Shown: positions 25,824-33,521 of the stretch, one piece after another
Layout: each line of letters starts with the position of its first letter
Position numbering within the stretch: position 1 is the first letter of the stretch
Source of the DNA: DASUAO01 sp035763745
GTDB lineage: Bacteria; Actinomycetota; Acidimicrobiia; IMCC26256; PALSA-555
Assembly: GCA_035763745.1 (NCBI GenBank)
Contig: DASUAO010000049.1
Coordinates: 1-64,000, forward strand
Direction: 5' to 3'
DNA length: 64,000 nt
Position numbers and translations under genes: made by a program
Notes under the pieces: generated by a model
Databases searched by the model: none
Seen by the model: the letters and a program-made list of their open reading frames with translations, nothing else
Told to the model about the DNA's origin: nothing

Positions 25824-26480
25824 GTGAGCCTTCCCCCCGACGCCCGGACCGCCTACGACAGCCACGACCCGGCCGAGGACGACGCGCGCGCGAGCAAGCA
25901 CCGGCTCGTGCGGGAGGTGAAGCGACTGATCGAGCTCACGGCCCATCTGGACGTGCACGACGCCAACCTCGTCGAGGTCGACGCGGTCGCCGACACCGTC
26001 CGGGCGACCGCGGATCGCCTCGAGCCGATGCCGAGCCTGCACGCCAAGGGCGGACTCGGAAGCGTCGGGGGCGACGACGGCGCGCTCCTCGAGCGCAGCG
26101 GCATCGCGGGGCGATCGAACCCGTTGGCGGCTCCCCTCCAGTGGCACATGCACGAGGACCGCGCCGAGGGATGGGCGACCTACTCCCCCGCCTACGAGGG
26201 TCCGGCAGGACACGTGCACGGCGGGTTCGTGGCCGCCGCGTTCGACGACCTCCTCGGCTCGGCCCAGACGCTGTCGGGCATCGCCGGCTACACCGGCACG
26301 CTCACGGTGAAGATGTTGCGCCCCACCCCGCTCGAGCGGCGCATCGACTACGAGGCCGGGATCGACCGCGTCGAGGGCCGCAAGATCTTCGTCTGGGGCA
26401 CCGCCGAATGCGACGGCACCCGTCTCGCCGAGGCCGAGATCGTGTTCATCGCCCCGAAGGACGGTCGCCGCCCCCGCTAG
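25824..26480 (+). CDS. PaaI-type hot-dog thioesterase
   Basis: Protein of 218 residues with a helical N-terminus of about 75 residues followed by a hot-dog domain. YEGPAGHVHGGFVAAAFDDLLG is the active-site region, with HGG and the helix Asp. It probably hydrolyses acyl-CoA thioesters and frees CoA. Start GTG 25824. The paralogous genes at 33522 and 52238 share the layout. Its TAG overlaps the stop of the small secreted protein in a shared CTAG. Confidence 0.8.
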   Translation: MSLPPDARTAYDSHDPAEDDARASKHRLVREVKRLIELTAHLDVHDANLVEVDAVADTVRATADRLEPMPSLHAKGGLGSVGGDDGALLERSGIAGRSNPLAAPLQWHMHEDRAEGWATYSPAYEGPAGHVHGGFVAAAFDDLLGSAQTLSGIAGYTGTLTVKMLRPTPLERRIDYEAGIDRVEGRKIFVWGTAECDGTRLAEAEIVFIAPKDGRRPR

Positions 26481-26932
26481 CGACCCGGCAAGGTGATGTC
26501 CGGCAGGCTGATGTCCGGCAGGCTGACGTCCGGCAGGCTGACGTCCGGCAGCTTCGTGTCTCTGACCAGGCACTTCAGCGTCGCCCCGGCGAACGTCGCC
26601 GCGGCACTCGCGTAGCCGCTACCGAGCACCTCGGCCGCGCTGTCACCGTCGGCGAGCTGCTTGAAGAACCCAGCGAGCTTGAGCGTCGCCTTCTTCGTCT
26701 TGCCCTTGGCCTTCCTGCCGATCCGCCGCAGCTCTTTGGCGGTCGCAGCGGCCTGCTCGCGCGCATCGGGATCGTCGCTGACATCGGGGACCTCGAAGTT
26801 CTTGACCGCCTTGCAGAACCTCGAGGTCTTCGCCACGACGCGGTCATCGACACCGGCACCGGCAGGCGCGGCGACGAACGTCAGCCCGCCGATCACACCG
26901 ATCGTCACGAACAACGTGGTCATCTTGCGCAT
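26477..26932 (-). CDS. Small secreted protein with C-terminal SLPD repeats
   Basis: Protein of 151 residues with a signal peptide (about 1-26, ending APAGAG). The mature part is Lys/Ala-rich and helical with two Cys residues (FCKAV and LKCLV) that could form a disulfide. The C-terminus repeats the pentamer SLPD[V/I] about four times, encoded by a 15-bp tandem repeat. The family is not recognised. ATG 26932 follows GAGGAG. Its product is probably exported; a role in the surrounding catabolism is not evident. Confidence 0.7.
   Translation of the reverse strand: MRKMTTLFVTIGVIGGLTFVAAPAGAGVDDRVVAKTSRFCKAVKNFEVPDVSDDPDAREQAAATAKELRRIGRKAKGKTKKATLKLAGFFKQLADGDSAAEVLGSGYASAAATFAGATLKCLVRDTKLPDVSLPDVSLPDISLPDITLPGR
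26491..26550 (-). repeat. 15-bp tandem repeat, four units, in coding sequence
   Basis: Unit GGCTGACGTCCGGCA repeated four times with few changes, in frame, encoding the SLPD pentamers at the end of the small secreted protein. Confidence 0.9.
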
Positions 26933-26990
26933 CGAGGACTCCTCACCGTCAGCTGCGTGCGCCCACGGTAGCCGCCCGAGCGGATGATTC

Positions 26991-27467
26991 TCAGGCGGGC
27001 GCCGGCCGCCAGCTCGCGACGCCGATGTCGTCGGCGGCCTTGGTGAACCAGACCTCGACCGGCATCCCGATCGCGACGTCGTCGACGTCGCAGTCGGTGA
27101 CGTTCCCGAAGACGAGCGGTCCTTCCTCGAGCTCGATCATCGCGATCACGTACGGCAGCTCGTCGCGGAACGCCTTCATGCCGAACTGGCGGATCACCGT
27201 GAACGTGTGGACCGTGCCGCGACCCGAGCACTCGAGCCACTCGGGCGTACCCGCGCAGTTCGTGCACAGCGCCCGCGGGTACCACTGCCGGTGCCCACAC
27301 GTCGGGCACTCCTGGACGAGGAGACGACCGTCGGCCGCAGCCTGCCAGTACGCACCGTTCACCGCGTCGGGGTTCGGCAGCGGCTTCGTCCACTCGGCGA
27401 TCGCCACGACCTCGCCCACCGGGCTCCCCGGTGAGAGGCCATCGGGTCGGTCGCTCGCTCCACTCAT
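26991..27467 (-). CDS. DUF35 OB-fold/zinc-ribbon protein (thiolase partner)
   Basis: Protein of 158 residues. A rubredoxin-like zinc ribbon (CPTCGHRQWYPRALCTNC, about residues 55-72) is followed by an OB fold (GRGTVHTFTVIRQFGMKAF, LVFGNVTDCD). DUF35 proteins pair with SCP2-type thiolases; in sterol degradation the Ltp2 aldolase needs the DUF35 domain of ChsH2. ATG 27467 overlaps the thiolase stop by four bases, supporting a complex of the two products. Confidence 0.85.
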   Translation of the reverse strand: MSGASDRPDGLSPGSPVGEVVAIAEWTKPLPNPDAVNGAYWQAAADGRLLVQECPTCGHRQWYPRALCTNCAGTPEWLECSGRGTVHTFTVIRQFGMKAFRDELPYVIAMIELEEGPLVFGNVTDCDVDDVAIGMPVEVWFTKAADDIGVASWRPAPA

Positions 27468-28654
27468 GACGGTGCGTCCTTTCCGAGGATGACCACGCCG
27501 ATGCAGCTGAGCCATCCTCCCGAGCCGGCCGCGAGCGCGACCTCGCAGTCCGGAACCTGCGCGTCGCCAGCCTGCCCGCGCAGCTGACGGACCGATTCGA
27601 GGATCAAGAAGATGCCCCGCATCCCCGGGTGACACGACGAGAGGCCCCCGCCGTCGGTGTTGAGCGGCCACTTCCCGCCCCGCTTCAGGTGCCCTTCGGC
27701 CACGAAGGGTCCGCCTTCCCCCCGGGGGACGAAGCCGAGGCTCTCCAAGAGGATGAGGCAGGTGATCGTGAACGAGTCGTAGAACATGAGCATGTCGACG
27801 TCGTCGTGGGTGACGCCCGCGCGCTCGAGGGCGATCGGTCCCGCCGTAGCACCCGCCGACGTCGTGAAATCGGTCTGTTGCGACACGTTCCAATGGGTCT
27901 GCGCGCCGGCCGCGCCGAGCACGTACACGGGAGGCTGAGGGAGGTCCTTCGCTCGCTCGGCCGTGGTGATGACGAACGCGCCGCCGCCGTCGGTGATGGC
28001 ACAGCAGTCGAGCTTGTGCAGCGGGTCGGCCACGACCCGGCTGCCCACGACGTCGTCCACCGTGATGGGGTCGCGGTAGATGGCGTTCGGGTTGAGGCCC
28101 GCGAACTCGCGCACCCCGACGGCGATCTCCGCCAGCTGCTCGGACGTCGTGCCGAACTCGTGCATGTGCCGCATCGCGTGCATCGCGTACGAGCCGACGA
28201 GCGAGTTGCCGTAGGGCACCTCGTACTGGACCGGGCCACTGACGCGGGCACCCGCCCGCTGGAAACCTCCGGTGCCGAGGGAGCGACCCATCCGCGAGAG
28301 CTGGTCGGACCCGTAGGTCACCAGCGCGGTGTCGCACAGACCCTCGCGGATGGCTGCCGCGAGGTGCTGCACGTGGAACTCGAACGACGAGCCGCCGGTC
28401 ATCGTGCCGTCGATGTAGCGGTGGTCGATGCGGAGGTACTCGGCCATGGTCACGGCGTCGTCGACCATCATCCCGCCGCCACCCCCGGCGTTGACGTAGC
28501 CGTCGATCTCCGACTTCTCGATGCCGGCATCCGCGATCGCGCGCTGGGCCGCGAGGACGTGGTGCTGCACGCCGTCGAGGTGGGGCGCCTTCGGGTAGTC
28601 GGAGAGGCCGATCCCGACGATCACCGGAGTCCGGTCCCCTGATGCTGAGGCCAT
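27464..28654 (-). CDS. Thiolase-like lipid-transfer protein (Ltp2-type)
   Basis: SCP2-thiolase-like protein of 396 residues. At the usual nucleophile position the sequence is TMTGGSSFEFHVQHL, with no Cys, as in the aldolase Ltp2 rather than a true thiolase. The conserved C-terminal loops NTDGGGLSSCHPG and GSGGWLSC are present. With the DUF35 partner it would perform retro-aldol cleavage of a side-chain acyl-CoA (inferred). ATG 28654 is chosen; an in-frame upstream start at 28693 would overlap a palindrome. It is divergent from the luciferase-like gene. Confidence 0.8.
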   Translation of the reverse strand: MASASGDRTPVIVGIGLSDYPKAPHLDGVQHHVLAAQRAIADAGIEKSEIDGYVNAGGGGGMMVDDAVTMAEYLRIDHRYIDGTMTGGSSFEFHVQHLAAAIREGLCDTALVTYGSDQLSRMGRSLGTGGFQRAGARVSGPVQYEVPYGNSLVGSYAMHAMRHMHEFGTTSEQLAEIAVGVREFAGLNPNAIYRDPITVDDVVGSRVVADPLHKLDCCAITDGGGAFVITTAERAKDLPQPPVYVLGAAGAQTHWNVSQQTDFTTSAGATAGPIALERAGVTHDDVDMLMFYDSFTITCLILLESLGFVPRGEGGPFVAEGHLKRGGKWPLNTDGGGLSSCHPGMRGIFLILESVRQLRGQAGDAQVPDCEVALAAGSGGWLSCIGVVILGKDAPS

Positions 28655-28673
28655 GGGTCGCTGCCGTCCCTTC

Positions 28674-28689
28674 CTGACGAGGGCGTCAG
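28674..28689. promoter_or_regulatory. Inverted repeat upstream of the Ltp2-like gene
   Basis: CTGACG and CGTCAG flank a 4-bp spacer, 20 bp upstream of the chosen start. The half-site resembles that of the palindrome upstream of fadA5 at 33450, so a shared repressor is possible. Confidence 0.35.
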
Positions 28690-28736
28690 TCAATCAGGCC
28701 GCCGGTCGGATCCGCCACACGACTCCTTCGACGGAC

Positions 28737-28777
28737 ACTCGGCCGGTCGGCACTCGCCCGGGAACTCGGCCGGTCGG
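28737..28777. repeat. Direct repeat in the divergent promoter region
   Basis: The 14-mer ACTCGGCCGGTCGG occurs at 28737-28750 and 28764-28777, starting 27 bp apart and ending 30 bp before the luciferase-like gene start. It may be a regulator-binding site. Confidence 0.4.
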
Positions 28778-28807
28778 TGCCTCCCGACGGCCTCCTATGC
28801 TCGCCCC

Positions 28808-29821
28808 ATGAAGCTGGGACTCCAGTTCGGCTACTGGACCGCGCAACCGCGCCCCGCGCGCGAGCTCGTCGACGCCGCGACGTTCGCCGAGTCGCTCGGG
28901 TTCGACTCGATCTGGACCGGGGAGTCGTGGAGCTCGGACGCCTTCTCCCCGCTCGCCGCGGTCGCGGCCGCGACCACCCGGGTACGGCTCTGCACCGGGA
29001 TCGCGCAGATCTCGGCCCGGACGCCGACCGCGATGGCGATGCACGCCATGACGCTCGACGGCCTGAGCGAAGGGCGCGCCTGCCTCGGGATCGGAGTCAG
29101 CGGCCCACAGGTGGTCGAAGGCTGGTACGGGCGCCCGTTCGCCAAGCCGCTCGCACGCACGCGCGAGTACATCCAGGTCGTGCGCGACGCGATCGCACGC
29201 GCCGAGCCCGTGACCAACGACGGTGAGCACTACCCGCTGCCGTACCACGGCGAGGGTGCCTCGGGCTTCGGCAAGCCGCTGAAGATGATCACCCACCCGC
29301 TCCGCACCGAGATCCCGATCTACCTCGGGGCCGAGGGACCGAAGAACGTCGCCCTGGCACTCGAGGTCGCCGACGGCTGGGTCCCGCTCTACTACTCGCC
29401 ACATCGCACCGACGCGTACGACTTCGACGCCCGCGCGCTGAAGCCCGGCTTCGAGATCGCGGTGAACGTCACCGTGAACGTCGACGACGACGTGTCCGAG
29501 GCCCTCTGGCCGGTGAAGGCGACCCTCGGCTTCTACATCGGGGGCATGGGCGCGAAGACGAAGAACTTCCACACGGAGCTCATGGCGCGCATGGGCTTCG
29601 AGGAGGAAGCCCATCGGATCCAGGACCTCTTCTTCGAGGGCAAGCGCGACGAGGCGATCCTCGCGGTGCCCGACGCGTTCGCCGACGAGATCTCGCTCGT
29701 GGGCCCGAAGGAGCGGATCGCCGAGCGGTTCGAGGCCTGGCGGGCGACCCCGGTCACGACGATGCTGCTCGGCGGCGCCGACCCCGACACCATGCGGTTC
29801 ATGGCCGACCTCACCCGATAG
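28808..29821 (+). CDS. LLM-class F420-dependent oxidoreductase
   Basis: Luciferase-like enzyme of 337 residues. Features include SIWTGESWSSDAFSPLA, the SARTPTAMAMHAMTLD strand, LGIGVSGPQVVEGWYG and IPIYLGAEGPKNVALA. This subgroup uses F420. The start ATG 28808 is the first in the frame. It is followed after 19 bp by the fadD19-like gene and then an alpha/beta hydrolase, so the three probably form one transcript. The substrate is unknown. Confidence 0.85.
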   Translation: MKLGLQFGYWTAQPRPARELVDAATFAESLGFDSIWTGESWSSDAFSPLAAVAAATTRVRLCTGIAQISARTPTAMAMHAMTLDGLSEGRACLGIGVSGPQVVEGWYGRPFAKPLARTREYIQVVRDAIARAEPVTNDGEHYPLPYHGEGASGFGKPLKMITHPLRTEIPIYLGAEGPKNVALALEVADGWVPLYYSPHRTDAYDFDARALKPGFEIAVNVTVNVDDDVSEALWPVKATLGFYIGGMGAKTKNFHTELMARMGFEEEAHRIQDLFFEGKRDEAILAVPDAFADEISLVGPKERIAERFEAWRATPVTTMLLGGADPDTMRFMADLTR

Positions 29822-29840
29822 CAACCGGAGATCGCACTTC

Positions 29841-31466
29841 ATGCAATTCAACCTCGCGGACCTGTTCGAGAACGCCGTCGACCATTTCGCCGAGCGCGAG
29901 TACCTCGTGTGCGACGGGGAGCGGCGCACCTACGCGGAGATGGAGGAGCGGGCGAACCGGCTCGCGCACCACCTCCAGGACCACGGGGTCGGCCCCGGCG
30001 ATCACGTCGGGATCTACGCGCTCAACTCCGTCGAGTGGGTCGAGACCCTGTGGGCCGTGTTCAAGCTGCGGGCCGTCTGGGTGAACATCAACTACCGCTA
30101 CGTCGAGAAGGAGCTCGCCTACCTCTTCGACAACGCGGACCTGAAGGCGCTCGTCTACCAGCGCGAGTTCGCCCCGCGGGTCCGGGGAGTCCTCGACCAG
30201 CTCCCGCTGCTCACCCATTCGATCGTCATCGACGACGGCAGCGGGGCCGATCTCGGCGATCTCGGCTCGGTCGACTACGAGGCCGCGCTCGCCGACGGGT
30301 CGCCCGAGCGCGACTTCGGGCCCCGGAGCGCCGATGACCGATACATCCTGTACACGGGTGGGACGACGGGCATGCCCAAGGGTGTCGTGTGGCGTCACGA
30401 AGACGTCTTCTTCGCGCTCGGTGGCGGCATCGACCCCACGACGAACACGCGGGTCGAACGACCAGAAGCCATGGCCGAGAAGGGGCTCGCGAACCCGGCC
30501 CAGATGGTGATGATGCCGATCGCGCCGCTGATGCACGGCGCGACGCAGTGGGGCGTCATGGGCGGGAGCTTCGTCGGCAACAAGATCGTCCTCGTCCCGA
30601 GCTTCGACGCCCGCGAGATCTACGAGCTCATCGCGGCCGAGAAGGTGACGGCGATCATGATCACGGGCGACGCGATGGCCCGACCCCTCGTCGACGCGGC
30701 AGCCGCTCCCGAGATCGACTCGCTCGACCTGTCGTCGTGGGTCGCACTGTCGAGCACCGCGGCGCTCTTCTCGCCATCGCTCAAGGAGGCGTTGATGGAG
30801 CGCTTCCCGAACCTCATCGTCACGGAGGCGATCGGCGCGTCGGAGAGCGGGTCGAACGGGTACACGATGGTCGAGAAGGGCAAGACCGCGATGAAGGGCG
30901 GACCGACGGTCACCCCGATCATGGACACGGTCGTCCTCGACGAGGACTTGGAGGTGATCCCGCCGGGTTCCGACACGATCGGGAAGGTCGCGCGGCGCGG
31001 CAACATCCCCCTCGAGTACTACAAGGACCCCGCGAAGACGGCCGAGACGTTCGTCACCGACCGTGCCGGGGTCCGCTACGCGATGCCGGGCGACTTCGCC
31101 ACGTACGAGCCCGACGGCACGATCACCCTGCTCGGGCGCGGCTCGGTCTCGATCAACTCGGGGGGCGAGAAGATCTACCCGGAGGAGGTCGAGGGCGCCG
31201 TGAAGGGGCACCCCGACGTCTACGACTGCGTCGTCGTCGGCGTCCCCGACGATCGTTGGGGTCAGCGGGTCGTGGCGGTCGTGCAGGCCCGCACCGCTGC
31301 CGCCCCGGACCTCGAGGCGATCCAGGAGCACTGCCGCACGCAGATCGCCGGCTACAAGGTCCCCCGCGAGGTGCACTTCGTCGAGACGATCGTGCGCTCG
31401 CCGAGCGGCAAGCCCGACTACCGATGGGCGAAGGAGACCGCGACCTCGACCCCGTCCCGGCCCTGA
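29841..31466 (+). CDS. fadD19: FadD19-like steroid acyl-CoA synthetase
   Basis: Acyl-CoA ligase of 541 residues. The P-loop is LYTGGTTGMPKGVVWRHED; further motifs are MHGATQWGV, TGDAMARPLVDA, STAALFSPSLKEAL and GRGSVSINSGGEKIYPEEVE, with the catalytic Lys in SGKPDYRWAK. These segments match mycobacterial FadD19 almost word for word from memory; FadD19 activates sterol side-chain acids (C24 branched or C26) with CoA. It sits between an F420 enzyme and a hydrolase, and near fadA5 and Ltp2-like genes. Confidence 0.88.
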   Translation: MQFNLADLFENAVDHFAEREYLVCDGERRTYAEMEERANRLAHHLQDHGVGPGDHVGIYALNSVEWVETLWAVFKLRAVWVNINYRYVEKELAYLFDNADLKALVYQREFAPRVRGVLDQLPLLTHSIVIDDGSGADLGDLGSVDYEAALADGSPERDFGPRSADDRYILYTGGTTGMPKGVVWRHEDVFFALGGGIDPTTNTRVERPEAMAEKGLANPAQMVMMPIAPLMHGATQWGVMGGSFVGNKIVLVPSFDAREIYELIAAEKVTAIMITGDAMARPLVDAAAAPEIDSLDLSSWVALSSTAALFSPSLKEALMERFPNLIVTEAIGASESGSNGYTMVEKGKTAMKGGPTVTPIMDTVVLDEDLEVIPPGSDTIGKVARRGNIPLEYYKDPAKTAETFVTDRAGVRYAMPGDFATYEPDGTITLLGRGSVSINSGGEKIYPEEVEGAVKGHPDVYDCVVVGVPDDRWGQRVVAVVQARTAAAPDLEAIQEHCRTQIAGYKVPREVHFVETIVRSPSGKPDYRWAKETATSTPSRP

Positions 31467-31474
31467 GGAACCCC

Positions 31475-32185
31475 GTGTCGATCGTCCTCGTGCACGGCGT
31501 CCCCGACACACCCGCGATGTGGGATCCCCTCGTGGACGTGCTCGCGCGCGACGACGTGGTGCGGCTCGCGCTCCCAGGGTTCGCCGCGCCGGTCCCCGAG
31601 GGGTTCTCGTCCACCAAGGAAACGTACGCCGACTGGGTCGTCGAGCAGCTCGAAGCGGTCGGCGAGCCCGTCGACGTCGTGGGCCACGACTGGGGCTCGC
31701 TGCTGGTGCAGCGCGTGGCCGTCACCCGCCCCGACCTCGTCCGGAGCTACACGTTGGCGAACGCGGTGATGACGGAGACCTTCCGGTGGCACGACCTCGC
31801 CGTCGCCTGGCAGACGCCGGAGGTCGGCGAGCAGGTGATGGAGGCGATGGCGGCCGATGCCCTCGAGCAGGGCCTGCGTGAAGGCGGCCACCCCGACGCG
31901 GCGCGCGCCGCCGAACGGGTCGACGCGACGATGAAGGCGTGCATCCTCGGGCTCTACCGCTCGGCGACCGACATCGCGACCGAGTGGTCCCCCCGTGAGG
32001 CACTCGTACGACCCGGTCTGGTGCTCTGGGGCAGCGGCGACCCGTTCGCACCGCCCGACAACCCGCGTCTCGCGTCGGCGGTGATGGACGCCGAGCTCGC
32101 GCTCGTCGACGGCGGCCACTGGGCGATCGTCGAGCACCCGACCGTCGCCGCGAACGCCCTCACGCGCCTCTGGGCGACCGCCTGA
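31475..32185 (+). CDS. Alpha/beta hydrolase
   Basis: Hydrolase of 236 residues. LVHGVPDTPAMWDPL is the oxyanion region, VGHDWGSLL the nucleophile position with Asp (as in haloalkane dehalogenases and epoxide hydrolases), and VDGGHWAIVEHP the catalytic His. The Asp nucleophile suggests dehalogenase or epoxide hydrolase chemistry rather than ester hydrolysis. GTG 31475 follows GAGGA. It is the last gene of the fadD19 unit, followed by a strong hairpin. Confidence 0.82.
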   Translation: MSIVLVHGVPDTPAMWDPLVDVLARDDVVRLALPGFAAPVPEGFSSTKETYADWVVEQLEAVGEPVDVVGHDWGSLLVQRVAVTRPDLVRSYTLANAVMTETFRWHDLAVAWQTPEVGEQVMEAMAADALEQGLREGGHPDAARAAERVDATMKACILGLYRSATDIATEWSPREALVRPGLVLWGSGDPFAPPDNPRLASAVMDAELALVDGGHWAIVEHPTVAANALTRLWATA

Positions 32186-32198
32186 CCCACGTCTTCGC

Positions 32199-32231
32199 GT
32201 CGGCAACTCGCGGTGACCGCGGGTTGCCGAC
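32199..32231. terminator. Bidirectional stem-loop between convergent genes
   Basis: GTCGGCAACTCGCGG pairs with CCGCGGGTTGCCGAC around a TGA loop (15 pairs, one a G-U). It lies 13 bp after the hydrolase stop and 9 bp before the fadA5 stop, so it can end both transcripts. Confidence 0.75.
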
Positions 32232-32240
32232 TTCAGAAGA

Positions 32241-33419
32241 TCAGATGCGCTGGAGGATGCTGGCCGTGCCGAGGGACCCGCCGCAGCACATGGTGACGAA
32301 CGCGAGCTCGGTGTCGGTGCGCTCGAGCTCGTGCAGCGCGGTGGTGATCAGCCGGGAGCCGGTCGAGCCGACCGGGTGACCCAGCGCGATCGCGCCGCCG
32401 TTGACGTTCACGCGGTCGAGGTCGGGCTTGTGGACCTGCGCCCAGCTGAGCACCACCGCCGCGAACGCCTCGTTGATCTCGAAGACGTCGAAGTCGGCCA
32501 TCGCCATGCCCGACCGGTCGAGCATCTTGTTGGTGGCGTCGACGGGCCCGTCGAGGAGGTAGTACGGGTCGGTGCCGGTGACGAGCTGGTGCAGCATCCG
32601 GGCGCGGGGCTTCAGGCCGAGCGCCTTGGCCTTGTCCTCGTCCATCCAGAGCACCGCGGCGGCACCGTCGGAGATCTGCGACGCGCTGCCGGCGGTGTGC
32701 TTGTAGCCTTCGACGACGGGCTTGAGCTTCGCGAGCCCCTCCATCGTCGTGTCGCGCAGACCCTGGTCCCGCGAGATCAGTTGCGTCTCGCCGGTCGGCT
32801 GGCCGTCCTCGCCGAGCACGGGTGTCTCGATCGGCGCGACCTCGCGCTCGAATCGACCCTCGTCCCAGGCGATCTTGGCCTTCCGCTGGGAGTGGAAGCC
32901 CCACTCGTCGAGGTCCTCACGGGTGATCCCGCGATTGTCGGCGATGCGGTCGGCGGCCCCGAACTGGCCGTTGGGCGGATCGTCCCACGGCCACGGCTCT
33001 GTCTTGTAGTGACCGGGACCGTTCGCGACGTTCGCCCCGAGGGGCACATGGCTCATCTGCTCGACCCCGCACGCGATGCCCACGTCGGCGCCCCCGGCCG
33101 CGATCAGCCCGGCGATCAGGTGGTTCGCCTGCTGCGCGGACCCGCACTGGGCGTCGACCGTCGTGCACGCGGTCTGGTACGGCAGCCGGTCCTGGCCGGC
33201 GCTCAGCCAGGCGTTGCGGGTGACGTTCGAGCCCTGCTCCCCCGCCTGGGTGACGCAGCCACCGATCACCTCGTCGACGAGCACCGGGTCGATCCCGGCC
33301 CGGGCGATCACCTCGAGCTGGGCGTGCCGCAGGACCTCGGTGGCCTTGAGGCCCGAGAGCCAGCCGTTGCGCTTCCCGATCGGCGTGCGAACAGCTTCGA
33401 TGATGACGGGCGTACCCAC
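32241..33419 (-). CDS. fadA5: Steroid 3-ketoacyl-CoA thiolase, FadA5-like
   Basis: Thiolase of 392 residues. The nucleophile is Cys92 in DAQCGSAQQANHLIAGL, with His348 in GHPVGSTGSRL and Cys378 in MCCGG; these correspond to Cys93, His347 and Cys377 of mycobacterial FadA5. Segments such as SPIGKRNGWLSGL-like RTPIGKRNGWLSGL and INEAFAAVVLSWAQVH match FadA5 closely from memory. It releases acetyl-CoA or propionyl-CoA from 3-keto side-chain CoA esters. ATG 33419. A 28-bp palindrome lies about 30 bp upstream. Confidence 0.88.
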   Translation of the reverse strand: MGTPVIIEAVRTPIGKRNGWLSGLKATEVLRHAQLEVIARAGIDPVLVDEVIGGCVTQAGEQGSNVTRNAWLSAGQDRLPYQTACTTVDAQCGSAQQANHLIAGLIAAGGADVGIACGVEQMSHVPLGANVANGPGHYKTEPWPWDDPPNGQFGAADRIADNRGITREDLDEWGFHSQRKAKIAWDEGRFEREVAPIETPVLGEDGQPTGETQLISRDQGLRDTTMEGLAKLKPVVEGYKHTAGSASQISDGAAAVLWMDEDKAKALGLKPRARMLHQLVTGTDPYYLLDGPVDATNKMLDRSGMAMADFDVFEINEAFAAVVLSWAQVHKPDLDRVNVNGGAIALGHPVGSTGSRLITTALHELERTDTELAFVTMCCGGSLGTASILQRI

Positions 33420-33449
33420 AGGGTGCCTCCAGGCTGGCGACCGGATGTG

Positions 33450-33477
33450 AACTGACGGGTGTGACGGGCCGTCAGTT
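33450..33477. promoter_or_regulatory. Perfect 9-bp inverted repeat between fadA5 and the thioesterase
   Basis: AACTGACGG and CCGTCAGTT flank a 10-bp spacer in the divergent region. The size fits a TetR-type operator controlling both directions. Inside, TGACGGG also repeats directly. Confidence 0.55.
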
Positions 33478-33521
33478 TAGGATGCCGAGCACCCCATGAC
33501 CTCCTGTCGCACCCCGGCTGA

